Shown here: one piece after another, positions 23,262 through 35,600 of the stretch | Position numbering within the stretch: the stretch's first letter is position 1 | How the letters are laid out: the number at the start of each line of letters is the position of its first letter | Source of the DNA: Manis javanica | Taxonomy: Eukaryota > Chordata > Mammalia > Pholidota > Manidae | DNA: 64,000 bases | NCBI RefSeq assembly: GCF_040802235.1 | Contig: NC_133161.1 | Location: 11,735,001 to 11,799,000 of the forward strand | Direction: 5' to 3' | Translations under genes and position numbers: made by a program | The notes under the pieces: model-generated | Databases searched by the model: none | Told to the model about the DNA's origin: nothing | Seen by the model: only the letters and a program-made list of their open reading frames with translations

Positions 23262-23640
23262 AAGCTAAGGCAGAGAAAGACAAATACCATAAGATTTCAC
23301 TTATTTGTAGGATCTGAAAACAGAACAAAATGAACAAAATAGCAGTAGACTCAGACAGTGGGAAGGGACTGGTGGTTACCATGGGAGAGGGGTTAAGGCG
23401 GAGGGGAGGGGGATAAAGAGGCACAGAAATTCTCAATCATAGGTTGGTCACGAGGATGGCAGTGCAGCATGGAGAATATATAGTGGTCCTATAACATCTC
23501 CCTGTGTTGACAGATAGTAACCGTGCTAGTGAGGGTAAGGATTCAATACTGTGAGTAACTGCTGAACCACTGCATTATATACTTGAAACCAATATGTTTG
23601 TATATCAAATACACTTCAATTTAAAATATATATATATAAA
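23262..23640 (+). mobile_element. L1 3' UTR fragment, sense
   Basis: 'agaaagacaaataccataag', 'gtagactcagacagtgggaa', 'gactggtggttaccatggga' and 'ttgacagatagtaaccgtgc', then 'cttgaaaccaatatg' and a TA-rich end. This is the same 3' UTR family as the L1 tails at 53.4-54.07 kb, but older. Confidence 0.85.
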
Positions 23641-23899
23641 AGGATTCAAGGCTAAATCCTTACTTCACATCTCAACGTTCAATATTAACCTGTAATTGTA
23701 ATCTGCAAAAGTATTAGGTTTCTGGTTCCAAATTAAAGGCAGATAAAATTATGAAAACATAATCTAGTAAATAAACATCTCTAATTCCAATTTATCTTTT
23801 CAATAAATTTAAAAGATTGTCTCCAATATCATACTTTTGCATTATATGTTCAGTTAAAGAAAAATAGAAAGTTTCCTATAGTTCTGACATGTTTTCGTT

Positions 23900-24075
23900 T
23901 GTTTTTTATTAAGGTATCATTGATATACACTCTTACGAAGGTTTCATATGAAAAACATGTGGTTACTACATTCACCCATATTATCAAGTCCCCCCTCACA
24001 CCCCATTGCAGTCACTGTCCACCAGTGTAGTAAGATGTCACTACTTGTCTTCTCTGTGCTACACTGACAGGTGCT
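23900..24075 (-). mobile_element. Lineage-specific L1 tail fragment, antisense
   Basis: 'attaaggtatcattgatata', 'cattcacccatattatcaag', 'ccattgcagtcactgtccac' and 'cttctctgtgctacactgac' form the 3' tail of the young L1 lineage seen in this window. A 5'-truncated insertion. Confidence 0.85.
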
Positions 24076-25300
24076 TTTTTTTAATACCTGATAATTTCAC
24101 TCATATTGTCAAGTACTTATAAGTAGTTGAGTTTGTAAACCGCTGGTTTATAGGCCACAGCACTATAAAAACACATAAAGCAAAGAAGTATTTCTTCACT
24201 TAAAAAAGGAGAAAAAACAATCTATGAGCTCTAACTTCGGCAGAATTACACACAATATCCATCACCAAACAAGATGATGAAATTTGTGTCTTGATGTACC
24301 CTAATAGCAGTTCATTCACTGTGCCAGCTACCACCACAAAATGTGGTGAGTCTTACCTTCACAACTGTGCATCTAGCCAGTTAAAAAGGTTTCCTACAAC
24401 CAAGGAATACTGTTCATCAAAAATGATTTTAAATTTAATCTTAGCACAGAAATCGTAACTTTTAAAACACGTTTTCTTGCAGCTTATGCTTCCCAATTTT
24501 TCCAAAATCTTAGGGATGTCTGTTAGCCAGGACACGTCAGGTTTTCTATTTCTTGAGTTAATTTCAGTAAGTTACTTTGGTATAGTGATTTATCTATTAT
24601 GCTTAAGTTTAAAACTTTAATGGCTTAAGTTTGTAGTATTCTCTTATTATTGCATTTCACAAAATCTAAGATAATATCAATTGTTTTTTGCATACAACAT
24701 TATTCAATGCATCACTAAGGAAGAAAAATAAAAAGCCTGCCAGTTAAGCTATGGCATACTGCTTTCTTATCATTGACTATGATTTGTCCTAAATCCAGAT
24801 ATGTCATAATGTGGAAAGCAATGTGCTCCTCAGAGTCGATAAAATATGGTATGTTTTCAATCTCTGTGTAGTGTTCCTTTTGTTCATTTCTAATTTTGCT
24901 TAGTACACGCATGCAGTAAAACCAACTATTATATTATGAATCCAATTAATCATGCAAAGCCCTGGCTCTTCTGTGGTTCCAGATCATTCAAGCATGTCTG
25001 GCACACAGCTCTAATTACAACAATAAATTTGTTTGCATAGACTTTTTCATCAATGCCACAGATTAACTTAATTATTGCTTGGAATTATTATTTATATCTT
25101 TGCTTTAGTCAGCTGCAATTATAAAACATCACAGATTATTTAATTCTTCTCCAGCAAATTCCCAGCCATCTTCAATATTCTCAGCAACAGTTTTTCTGAC
25201 TATAATGTATTTGTGAATGTTTGGTTCTGTTGAAGTCATATACTTTCCCCTTCACTGCACTGAAAGAGAATCTTTCAGAAATTCACATAAAAAATGTCAT
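24076..25300 (-). pseudogene. Unidentified antisense protein-like fossil
   Basis: A T-run at about 24076-24084 could be the tail of a minus-strand retroposed copy. Minus-strand frames in this 1.2 kb yield several protein-like stretches, the longest at 24715-24912 (contains KIRNEQKEHYTEIENIPYF). Others lie near 24480-24570 and 25130-25200. Frames do not connect. I do not recognise the family, so it could be a processed pseudogene or another old insertion. It may equally be chance in AT-rich DNA. Confidence 0.3.
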
Positions 25301-27789
25301 GGCCACCTTTTTAACAAAAGTATCACCTGTTTAATTTGTATTCAGAAAATAATCCTGTGGGAATTCTAGTTTTTTTAGTTAATTAAAATTTCATCATATA
25401 AAATTGCTCTTTGTACAATAATGGTATCTTAAGTTTTATTTTCGGCAATGACGTATTTTGCATTTTCAATAAAATTTTGTTCACTTTTCACAAAGAAATA
25501 CATTCTCTCCGATTTTTCTGGAAGTAGATGGCCTGTTCCTTCTGTCTTTTGTTTTCCCTCTTTCAATAGAGGCCTGACTTTAAATACCTCTCACTCTTCT
25601 CTAAAAAGAACACAGCTTTGCAAGCATGGCAATATCTGACAGTGGGATGCCTTTCACTGAGATAATGAGACTGGAGACAGGTTTGGAGGGCCTGACCCCT
25701 CCTCTAGCCTCCAGCCCACTGCTGCCCTGTGGGAATGTGTTCTCTCTTGTAGTTGAAATCTTCTACAATACCTGGATGTCTGTTGAGGTCTTTAAAAGTT
25801 CAAAATGTCGATTCAATTTACTAAAACACTGAACAGAGGGAACAAAACAGAGCTGCATGTGAGGCACTGGTTTACAACCTCTGCTAATCAGTTTGCAGCC
25901 TCTCTCTGCTGGGGTAGGAGACAGTTTCTCTGAGCACTTGCTCTCAAGACATGAGGAGCTAAGAGAGAGAACCATAAAGTAAAGCCTTAGGACAGTGCTA
26001 TTTAGACTGAATAACCCAGAATGTAAAGACAGATTATTATATTCCAGTGTCATTTTCCTACTGAGGGGCCACAGGGCAAGCACATAGCTCAGATAATTCT
26101 CCTGAAGGTTGCTGAGTGTACTCTTATTAGGCAAATCCTTTCCCCTTACAAGGCTTCCTGTCAGTTAGGCCTGGAGTGCAGAGACCGCAGACAGCCTCTG
26201 AGCCCTCCCTGTATGGAGAGAGCGGGGGGTTGGGCCCTAAATTCAGAGCACTAACAGCCACATCCCACAAGCAAAACTCAATATTGTACTTACATTAGTA
26301 GTTCCTGAGTCACAGTGTTTCTCCATCAAAACTCTAGATGTTGATTTATATATTCTGGGATTTTCAATTTTTGAGTAAAAATCTGAAACAAACCTAGTAT
26401 TTTATTTCCTTCATAGGTTTTTCCACACAGAGGGCTCTAGAATATATTTTCTTTCCATTCTTTTTTTTAATTTAAAGAAATCACCAGAATTTATCTCGGT
26501 TTGATTGATTTTGCCTAAGTTTTAGCTTTTTTACTTGTATTTTCTTCCATGATTTCTTTGACTATTGCTGTTCTTATATTTATTAAACTTTCGTGTTTTC
26601 TCTTTTGCAAACCATAGCATATGTAAAAGGTCTGCTGGTTTGGACATAATTGCATTTACTTCTTTTTTCCTTTTTCTCTGAATTCTGAATTAATAGTTTA
26701 GTAATATGTTCAAAATATTCTTACTTTTTCTATAGTAGCTAATCTGATCTTCATAACCTTTTACTCCACTGATGTTTTAAAAATTAGTTGAAGAGAACAC
26801 AGTTGAGTTCAAAGCATTTTTTTTGCGCATTTCATGATATTAGGTCATAATCAGTGTTCTCTAAAACCTCAATGAATACATACAGATGTTTTCTACCATC
26901 TCCTGTGTTTTATAATGACTTTGTTCCACAGACACACATGGGATGCCCTTCTTCACAGTGCTAATATTATTTTGAGTTCCTACATTCCCACACATCCACT
27001 GTTTTTTCCCCTCTACATTGCATTATGAAGTGGGAGAATAGAGAGTTTTTCCCACATTCAAAGTTATGATGGGACCTGATAGATACTGGAAGAGTCAGAT
27101 TTCACAGGACTTCATAAAGGAAGATGAGGGGTGCAGTTTTCTCCCTCTGGTTCTGTTTTGCCAGACTAGAGACAGCCTGAGTGGGAAATCTGAGTGCTAG
27201 CACGTGTTTCTTTTGCGCAGTGTTGTGGCGGCTTGGTAGTCACAGGGTAATGTCTTCCTTATTCACTTGGATGACTAGCCTGCAACACAGCTTCTAGTTT
27301 ATTCAGTGAGTCATTGCACAAAGTGGGCGCCAAGTGTCAGTGTTTCCATGCTGGTTCTGGTTGACTCCAGAACTCGACGGCCCTCAACTAAAGCATCCCC
27401 TCTACAGGCCCCGCAGCCACCCCTCACCACCAGACCCTGACCCTGCAGGCGGGGGGTATATAAGATAGAGTTCTACTCAGGGTCCTTCTAATTGCTCCCT
27501 GGGCATTCTGTGAATTCTGAGTTGTCACAATGTTTGAGTGGCAATTTACTTTTAAACATGTAGGAATATAAATTAACTTTATTTATAAAGTAGGGGGTGG
27601 TCATTTGAAGTTATATAGTTACCATTCATACTTCAGTGTGGTCATTTGAGTGTGAACTTTTCTAATCAGGAATCAATACCTGTAGACATGGTCTAGCTCT
27701 TAAATTATCCTTATTGAAAACTGTGACAGCAAATTTGTTAATTTGCAGAAAGAATATTACACAAAGTTTTAATTGATTAGAAATATTGC
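25301..27789. other. Intergenic upstream of CLEC5A
   Basis: Mostly AT-rich with no coding support. Around 27.35-27.47 kb a GC-rich patch precedes a TATA-like box (listed separately). The 123-codon minus frame at 25763-26134 lacks any domain. Confidence 0.4.
27457..27464 (+). promoter_or_regulatory. TATA-box-like motif
   Basis: TATATAAG sits directly after a GC-rich stretch ending in a six-G run, about 2.1 kb upstream of the first coding exon of CLEC5A and on the same strand. The context resembles a core promoter, but no transcript start, exon or donor site can be tied to it. Confidence 0.2.
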
Positions 27790-27890
27790 CAGGCCCTACC
27801 ATCCTCTCAGCTAGTAAATGACAGAGCCAGGAATCAAATGCAGGATTAACTTAAAATTTTTCTTCTTAAGCACTACAGTTTACTAGAAGA
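27790..27890 (-). repeat. MIR SINE fragment, antisense
   Basis: 'ctcagctagtaaatgacaga' and 'gccaggaatcaaatgcagga' are the antisense MIR core. Confidence 0.65.
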
Positions 27891-28047
27891 ATCACAGTCA
27901 TCTGATTGTTATATAAATCATGTATCTTTATACCTGAACACTATACATATATTAAATAACACATTACCAAAGTCTTTATTTTGATATGGAAGAATATCTT
28001 ATGGATATTATATATACTGTTAACTTAATCTACACTGCATAGATTAC

Positions 28048-28135
28048 AAAACAATACAATACAATACAATTCCATTTTTCTAAATGAATCAGTACCTATC
28101 TATCATCTATCTTTATCTATCTTTATACTTGCCTA
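28048..28135 (+). repeat. Simple repeats (CAATA)n and (TATC)n
   Basis: Four tandem 'acaat' units are followed, after a short gap, by imperfect 'tatc/tttatc' units. Confidence 0.75.
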
Positions 28136-28559
28136 CTTATCTAGAAAGCATACACACCCAGAGACGTTAACAGTGACTATAGCTAAATGTGTGAACTTAA
28201 ATGGATGTTTTTTCTTGTCTCAGTTTTTCTTGCAATATTTCCTAGACATTTTTGTAATGAGTACATGTGGCTCTTTTATTGGTGAAAATATAATAAAAGG
28301 GAAACTTCAAATTTAATATGCCATAAAAAACTCTTTGCCAGTAAGACTTGAGGAGTGTTCACCCTCACCACACCCCTTTATATAGCAGAGGGCCATGCTC
28401 AAGAAATACTGAATAGTCGCTGTCCTCACGTGGCACGTGGTCTGGCAGGTGAGCAGCAGGGGCCAGAGAGGAGGAGTCCATGGTGGACGGTATTATGCAG
28501 AACCACATGGGAGCACACAGAGCCCTGGGAGATCTGCTCACTAATAGGAGTGACTTAAG

Positions 28560-28690
28560 TTGGATTTCTTCTCTTAAAATTTCTATTTTGATGTAATTTC
28601 ATATACATAGAAATGTTGCAAGGGAAGTATAATTTCCCAGTGCCCTCCGCCCAGATTCCCATTTGTTAACATTCTACAACTTTTTCTTCC
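28560..28690 (-). repeat. Possible old L1 fragment
   Basis: 'tagaaatgttgcaagggaag' through 'tttgttaacattctacaact' resembles part of an old L1 3' UTR on the antisense strand. Confidence 0.4.
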
Positions 28691-28949
28691 CACTGTGTTT
28701 CAAGAAGATTCAGACACACAGAAAGAGTGAGTCTGTTGAGGTATTTTGTTTTCCAAATTCTCCTAACGATGTTCCCCTGTATTACAACCCCTCTGGCATG
28801 AACCTTCCTGAACAGAGGCTATCGATGCCCTCCCCTTCCTGGCCCCACCCCCTCCCTTTGCCAAGAGCGCTGAACAGGAACAAGTGTTTGGGATACTGCC
28901 GACACAGAGGGACTGTGAGGAAGGAAGCTGGGGGCCTGAGCAGGACGGT

Positions 28950-29037
28950 AATCTCAGGAGAAGGGCCCACCCACCACACCAAGCAAGAGGCCCAGGAAGA
29001 CCCCACTCAAACCACGCCAGCCTTACGGGGAGAACAG
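28950..29037 (+). other. CLEC5A: Candidate CLEC5A 5' noncoding exon end
   Basis: A strong donor (agaacag|gtgagt) occurs at 29037/29038, 0.5 kb before the first coding exon, whose acceptor needs an upstream leader exon. CLEC5A in human has such a leader. The exon start is not defined and the assignment is inference. Confidence 0.3.
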
Positions 29038-29530
29038 GTGAGTCTGTCTGTCTGTCCCCTCTGCACAGATTGTTGGCCTTTTCCCAGTGCCAAGAGCTTC
29101 AGGGACACCTGTCCTGTCTGGCAGAGTCCTGACAGTCTTTAAAGACTGCGACTTCTGACAGATGAAGTCAGGGTGGCCAAGAGTACCAATGAAGGTCCTA
29201 GGGAGCAAGGGTCATTTCAAGGCTGAGGTCTCTCAAAGTTCAGGAGAGGATGTATTTCATGAGCTCAGCAGACCATAAATGGAGACAGGGCTGGGGCCTA
29301 GAGCTAGGGGTGGGTGAGGGAGAGGCAGCAGGCTAAGTTCAAAGGCTCCTGATCAGCACAAGATCCTATCCATCTGCTGTGCATGTGTTGGGTCTCTTCC
29401 TGATATCTGTCAATGGCAGGCCTGCCTTCTGAGCCCACCAGGGGTGCTCTGAGAAAGAGGCACGTGTATGTCCTGCTGCACAGACTGGTCCCCAGATTCT
29501 AACAGTGGTACTGTGCTCTAATCCCCACAG

Positions 29531-29623
29531 GCCTCATCTTCATCATGAACTGGCACATGCTAATCTCTGGGCTTTTCATAGTGGTGCTTAAAATTGTTGG
29601 GATGACCTTATTTCTGCTTTATT
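29531..29623 (+). CDS. CLEC5A: CLEC5A first coding exon
   Basis: The acceptor atccccacag precedes 29531. The ATG at 29545 begins MNWHMLISGLFIVVLKIVGM, the cytoplasmic start and the membrane helix with its charged lysine. The donor t|gtgagt follows 29623, phase 1. A frame running past the donor into the intron is not coding. Confidence 0.93.
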
Positions 29624-32600
29624 GTGAGTATTTGAGCAACCTCTTACCCCAATGCTGTATTGCCTTGTTCTCTGTCTTCTCTCAGAATGCAAGGTTCAAT
29701 GCAAAGGTTAAATGTCCCAGTCTTTCCACCTGATGGCACCTGACCCAGTCTGAGGGCAATTGACAATGCCCTTCTCCTTCCCCTGCACACTGCGGGCCAG
29801 GTTCCTCAGTCTGCCCTGGAGCTGCAGCATCAGCCTCTGTCTGATGGTGAACAGCCCACACGGAGCTTTTGCCATGGGACAGTTAGTTGGGTAATCTGAG
29901 CTGAAATCCTGGGCAGCGCTTGTTACTCTAGCTAAAATGTGAAATACAGCTCCGGTTCGATGCAATGATAAGGCTGAGGTAGGAGCTTCTTTACAGGGTA
30001 ATGGGATTTTACTGAGGAAGAAATTTCCCTATACGTACACAGAAACTTTTTCATCCAAATGCTTAGAAAAAGAGGACTTATGTCAAAGGGTTTTATTGCA
30101 CTAAGAAAAACCCTCTCCAGCTCCAGAAGCCAGTAGGGAAAAGAAATAAGGAAGGAAATGTGATCAGGGGGCAGCATTTGGGTAAGAGGTGTCTTCCTCA
30201 CGACCCGATCTAAAGGCACAGTTCCTATCATGTAAGAGCAGGAAGGAAAGATGAATATGAATAGATGAACATATTCACAAAAACATATACACATCTTCAC
30301 TGGCCCGAGTAAGAGAGTTCAACGTTTCAGAGTCATGGTCACGGGGCTCAGCAGCCCCTGCAGTGATTTTTGTGGTGTTCATCCTGCAGCCACTTTTGGG
30401 GCTGCATCAATAGCCAGATTTTTATTTGTTTCTTTCTTTGTTTTTTTTTTAATTTGTTTTTGCAGTCCCACAGATTTTGGGTGAAAATAAAGCCAGCTTC
30501 ACTTCCACAGAGAGGTATGGAACAGGTAATGTGCACAAAAATAATTTCCTCTCCATTCTCCAATTCTTATGTCCTAAATTCTTAACAACCTTTCTCAAGG
30601 ACTCCTTTCCCAATAAACTCTTTTGCAGGAAGGATAAGAAAAGACCTGCTGATTGTTATAAGATGAATACGTTTTGGGGATCTAACGTATAGCATGTGAT
30701 TATAATTAATTGTACTGTATTATATACTTGAAAGTTGCTAAGAGTAAATCTTAAATGTTCTTGCTACAAAAAAATTGTACTTACATGAGGTGGTAGAGGC
30801 ATTAACTAATCTTGTGTGGTAATAATTTTGCAATATACAGATGTATCAAATCATCACAATCAGTCTTACACCTTACATATTGTATAAACTTACACAATGT
30901 TCCATGTCCATTGCATCTCAATAAAGCTAGAAAAATAAATGCAGCACACCCAGAAAAAAAAAGTGTTCTAATTAATTCTCCTTTTATAGAAGGGAAACCA
31001 TATAGAAGACTAATGAAATTTCTGACCCTCAGTTTTCCTCCGAGGTTGATTTATATGTAATCACTGTAATGTAATGTGAAAGGACTTTATACACTCTGAC
31101 ATGTACAGCTAAAGGAAATATTACAAAGAAACCCACGTCCCACAAAAAAATCAAAGTTTGTATTCAGCGCCTTTCTGTGTGCCAAGCACTATGCTAGATC
31201 AACCACAAAAGACAAATAAAAACAGGAGGTATCAGTCATCTATCATCCCTAAAGCACTAGGCCCAATGCTAGAAGCTCCGGGGCATGAGGCGGTGACTGG
31301 GGCCTGGCTCTTCCAGATAAACACACCTTCACTTTGAACCTTTCCCCAGGACCTCCTCTTAAGGACCTCTTAAGACACCTATTACCATATACATCTTTAG
31401 GAGGAAGATAAAGTCTTGTTTATCTTTGTGTCTGAGGCACCCAGTACAGTAAGCTAGATGGTGGAAATGCTCATGAAGTTCTGTTCAGTTATAATCCCAA
31501 CGTAAATCAGGTTATTATATATTACAAAGAGCCTTTGAATTGGGGACTGAAATAAAAAGTGAATGCTAACTTGTTATGCTTCACTAATATAATTATAAAT
31601 GGTTACTTGGTCGTCTGGGTCAACTGAAGCGATCTTCAGCCACAACAGAGGAAAAACTGGGCCACTGGGGAGAGGTTTGACCAGCTTCTGAAGCCACTGC
31701 TCAGCCAGCCAGTGTTCCCAGGAAAAATGAGTCCTCATGGAGACCTACTAATCCCCTTGTTTGTACTTAAAGAAATAAATGGACTCTTCATTGCCCTTAG
31801 GAAATCTCTAGAATGTTCACCTGCTGCATGTCTGTCAATATCTCTACTGATCTTAAAACCAGTTTGTTAGTCACAATCCTTAGAGCTGCCAAGTGCTAGT
31901 AAGAGTCAAGAGCTTCCTGTCAGGATTATGCATTTTCATGTAGAGTTTGGGTACCTGAAATGGGGAGAAAGCAGAGATGCTGGGTGGAGCCTGGAAGGGC
32001 ACCTCCCACAGCTCTGTGGGGTTAATACTGCCAATGGAAGAGATGAGCAAGGAGAGAGGTTTCCCTTCTGGCACTAAACTCACCAGTTTCTCTTCCTATC
32101 TCCCTGCTTTTTCTTGGTCTTTCAGACCTACTGCCACACCAAAAAAAAGACATGAAACAGGACTTGGGGTATTGGGCATGACAAATAATGGTAGTAGTTA
32201 GTTAGATGGAAGATTCAAAGAAAGAAAATACCTGAAAAATTCCAGCACAGAGTGGCCAAGAATCCCCTGTCATCTGCACTGTCCGGAGGAAATAGTCACA
32301 GAGCCTGAACAGCTTCTCTGATGTTTGTGTGTTATGTTTACCATGAAGCTACTTTTAGATTTTCCTTTCATTTCAGCTCCACAGATTTTCGGGAGCAGCT
32401 CTGCTCCCACAGAAAGCTACGGAGCAGGTAAAGTGCATGGAAATAATCCCTTCTCCAGCCCCTGGTCCTTAAGTACTGAATTCTTAGAGATTTTTCCCAT
32501 TGTCTCCTTTCTTATGGATTTTTTTCCTCAAAGGGGCCAAAAAGACCTTCTAATTCAATCCCTTCATGTTACAGACAGGAAAACTGAGACTAGACTAGTC

Positions 32601-35600
32601 AAATTTCTTCCTGGATTGAGGATGATTTGTATCAACATAATTGTTATAAAGAGACCCATGTCCCACTATCTCATGACTCGGTTCCAGGATTGACACTCAA
32701 AACCACTAATCTCGTACTCTCTTTTCTTGATTTCTTTAGTCTGCCCCAGAGGGTGGGATCTTCATGAAGGAAGATGTTTTTTCCTGTCCACCTCTGAATT
32801 GTCTTGGAACAAAAGCAGGGACTTCTGTGAAGCGGAAGGATCCAGTTTGGCTCTTGTCAACACGCCAGCGAAACTGGTGAGGGCACTGAAATGGTGCAGG
32901 GAAGCGGGCGGCCTGCTGCAGCCGCCGTGGGCGGAGATGGGGCAATCTGAGCGGCAGGGCAGGGTGGGGCAGGCCTGAGAGATGCGGAGGCGGCTGGCAG
33001 GGGGGCTCAAGCTCCTTGCTGTGAATCTGGAGGGGGAGACTCTTCTCAGCAGTGGTGGGGAGTGTTCCTCGGGTCCATCTAAGCTAGAGAAAGCCATGCT
33101 CCATAGTCTCCCCGTGGGACACAGCAGTGGACTAGTGACCCGGGGGTGAGCCAGGGCATTTGAAGTGCAGGGAACGGCCAAAGGAGCTGATGTGCACAAA
33201 GGTTGTTTAAAAACAGAGCACTTCATGGATGTCAGCTGTTCATATATCATCCTAATCAGCCTCATGAATAAGGAAAATACAAATTAACAAAATAAGCAAT
33301 ATGAACAACAAAGAATCAGATCATAGAAGTGGGACTGCAGTGTACAATTAGGATAATAAACATAGGTAGTGCTATGTAAAAACCTTTTATTATCTCCTTT
33401 TATCCTCCTAACAAGTCTGATGAGGTAGTGTTATCCATGCTTCATATATAAGAAGACAAGGGCACACACACAAAAAAAATTTGGCCAAGGTCATACACCT
33501 AAAGAATTGAGCTGAAATCCTAACTCCAAAACCCACACTTCAATCAATTTTTAAATCATAGTTATTTTTGGTTGCCTCTCCTTGAAATCCTAAGCATTTG
33601 CGGGGTGCTAGGCGTTGCGCTACAACAGTATTCCGCTTCCCTCCGCTCGACCCATTTACTCCTCCTCTAAAACATCCTCCTATAAAGGAGAAGAATTTGT
33701 AAGAGAGTCTTCCCTGAATATTGGCAATAGGTGCCCAACAAAGAGCTGCGGTCAGAACACCTCAGTCCTCTAGGTCTAAGTACCCAGGCGGGAAGGAAAA
33801 ATGTCTTAAGGTAGAAAACCAGGAGCAAGACAGCAGGAAGAAAAGAGACAAGAAAAGAAGGGGAGAGGGGCTCGGGAAGTGGAACCAGAAGCTGACAGCC
33901 TCTTGTCCACCACTCAGCCCTTAAGTCTCAGTGCGTCTCCATTGCCGTCCGTGGCATTTTCTACCACGCATGCTTCACGCTCTCCCAGAAAAAGCTCTCC
34001 ACACCGGTGGTTTGCTGATGACTCTCAAATCTGCGTCTCCAGCTCGGCCCTCTCCAGCTGGCCTTCTCTAGACCAGACAGTATATCAAATTCCACTTCAA
34101 CATTTCCAGAGCACCATAAATCATGTTTAAAACTGAATCAATTATATTTTACCTCAGCTGCTCCCCCTCTTGTGTTCCAAGTACTAGTGACTAGTCATGT
34201 CACCCAAGACCGCATGCTGACAGCTTTCTGGGACTTTTCTCTCTACTCCCAAAGCAAACCATTCAGCTCTCAGCTGGATTTCTTCAGAATTCCTCTTTCT
34301 CCTCTCCCTTCTTCTGCCCCTTCTTACCTATCCTCCACAGACCGAACATAAGAACATCTCTAAGGCTTTAAACTCTCTGTGCCACTTTCCAAACTAAAAT
34401 GGGTTAAAGTCTAGTTTCCTAAGCATGGCATGTAAGGCCTCATGTAGTCCAGCCCCTGCCTTCTCTCCAGTTTTGTCCTTCAACCTACCCTCCTTCTATC
34501 TCTGAACCAAGCACACTGAACATGTAGCTCCTCAAATGCCCCAGGGTGCCCTGCAGTCAGCCTGTGATCTGATCCTCCCTCTTCCAGGAAGTCTTATACT
34601 GACACCCACCAACCACAAGCACTTGACTGACAAACAGCTATCTTCCCAAATCCATGTAGAACGGATCACTCCTTTCTGCCTCTGCCACACCTAGTACAGA
34701 TTTTCTAGCACTGCACTGGGGGCACCTCACTATGCTGGGTAACACATCTATCTTCTCTTATTAGGCCTGTGGATCTTCAGCATGTTGGGATCACTGACAT
34801 TGAGAAGTGGTGGTGAAATCTATGCACCTCTTCCCAGAAACATGACATAAGCACAATAGTTTGAATAAAACTCCAAGAGCTTCACAGATCCCCTTGGAAA
34901 CCAACCATGACTTCCAGCAAGAAAGAACAGGGTTAAGAACCCTTGTTTTAGACCATGGGTCAGCCAACATTTCCTTAAAGGGCCAGATAGTATGTAGTTT
35001 GCACTTTTCAGGTCATAAGGTCTCTGTCAAAACTACTTACCACCACCACTGCAGCTCAAAAGCAGCCAGACACAATATGTAAACATGGGAATGGGTGTGT
35101 CCCATTAAAACCTTATTTACAAAAACAGGCTACAATCTTGACTTGACCCACTGGCTATAATTTGCCAACCTTCTTTTAGATCATAAAGGAGAAACCAATT
35201 TGTTTCCACATCCCCAGCACTAAACAATGGCTGGCACACAAAGGACACGCCAAAACTGTTAAATGAGTAAATACGGTAACTAATTTTAAAAAATAATGAA
35301 GTGAGATATTTCAAGGTATTTCACTAGGAAAGGAGGAATAAAGGCCATGGCCATGGGGATGGAGAGAACATCCAAATGGACTTGGATATCCACTAATTGT
35401 TGGAGGTGTGTGAAGAGTACAGGGAAGAGTCCAGGGACTCCCAGATTTCTGGCTGGAGTGATTTGTGATTCATTCATTTAATAAAGAAACAAAGATGTCA
35501 TGGGTTACTGTCAATTTAGCAAGTACTCAACGCACACTGATGATTTCTCATGGAATTACCTGCTTTATCCACACACTTTTAAATCTCCTTGCTAAGTATT

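Noticed and set aside
32762-33265. 167-codon minus frame opposite CLEC5A lectin exon 1
   Set aside because: Antisense shadow of a real exon plus intron sequence, with no family resemblance.
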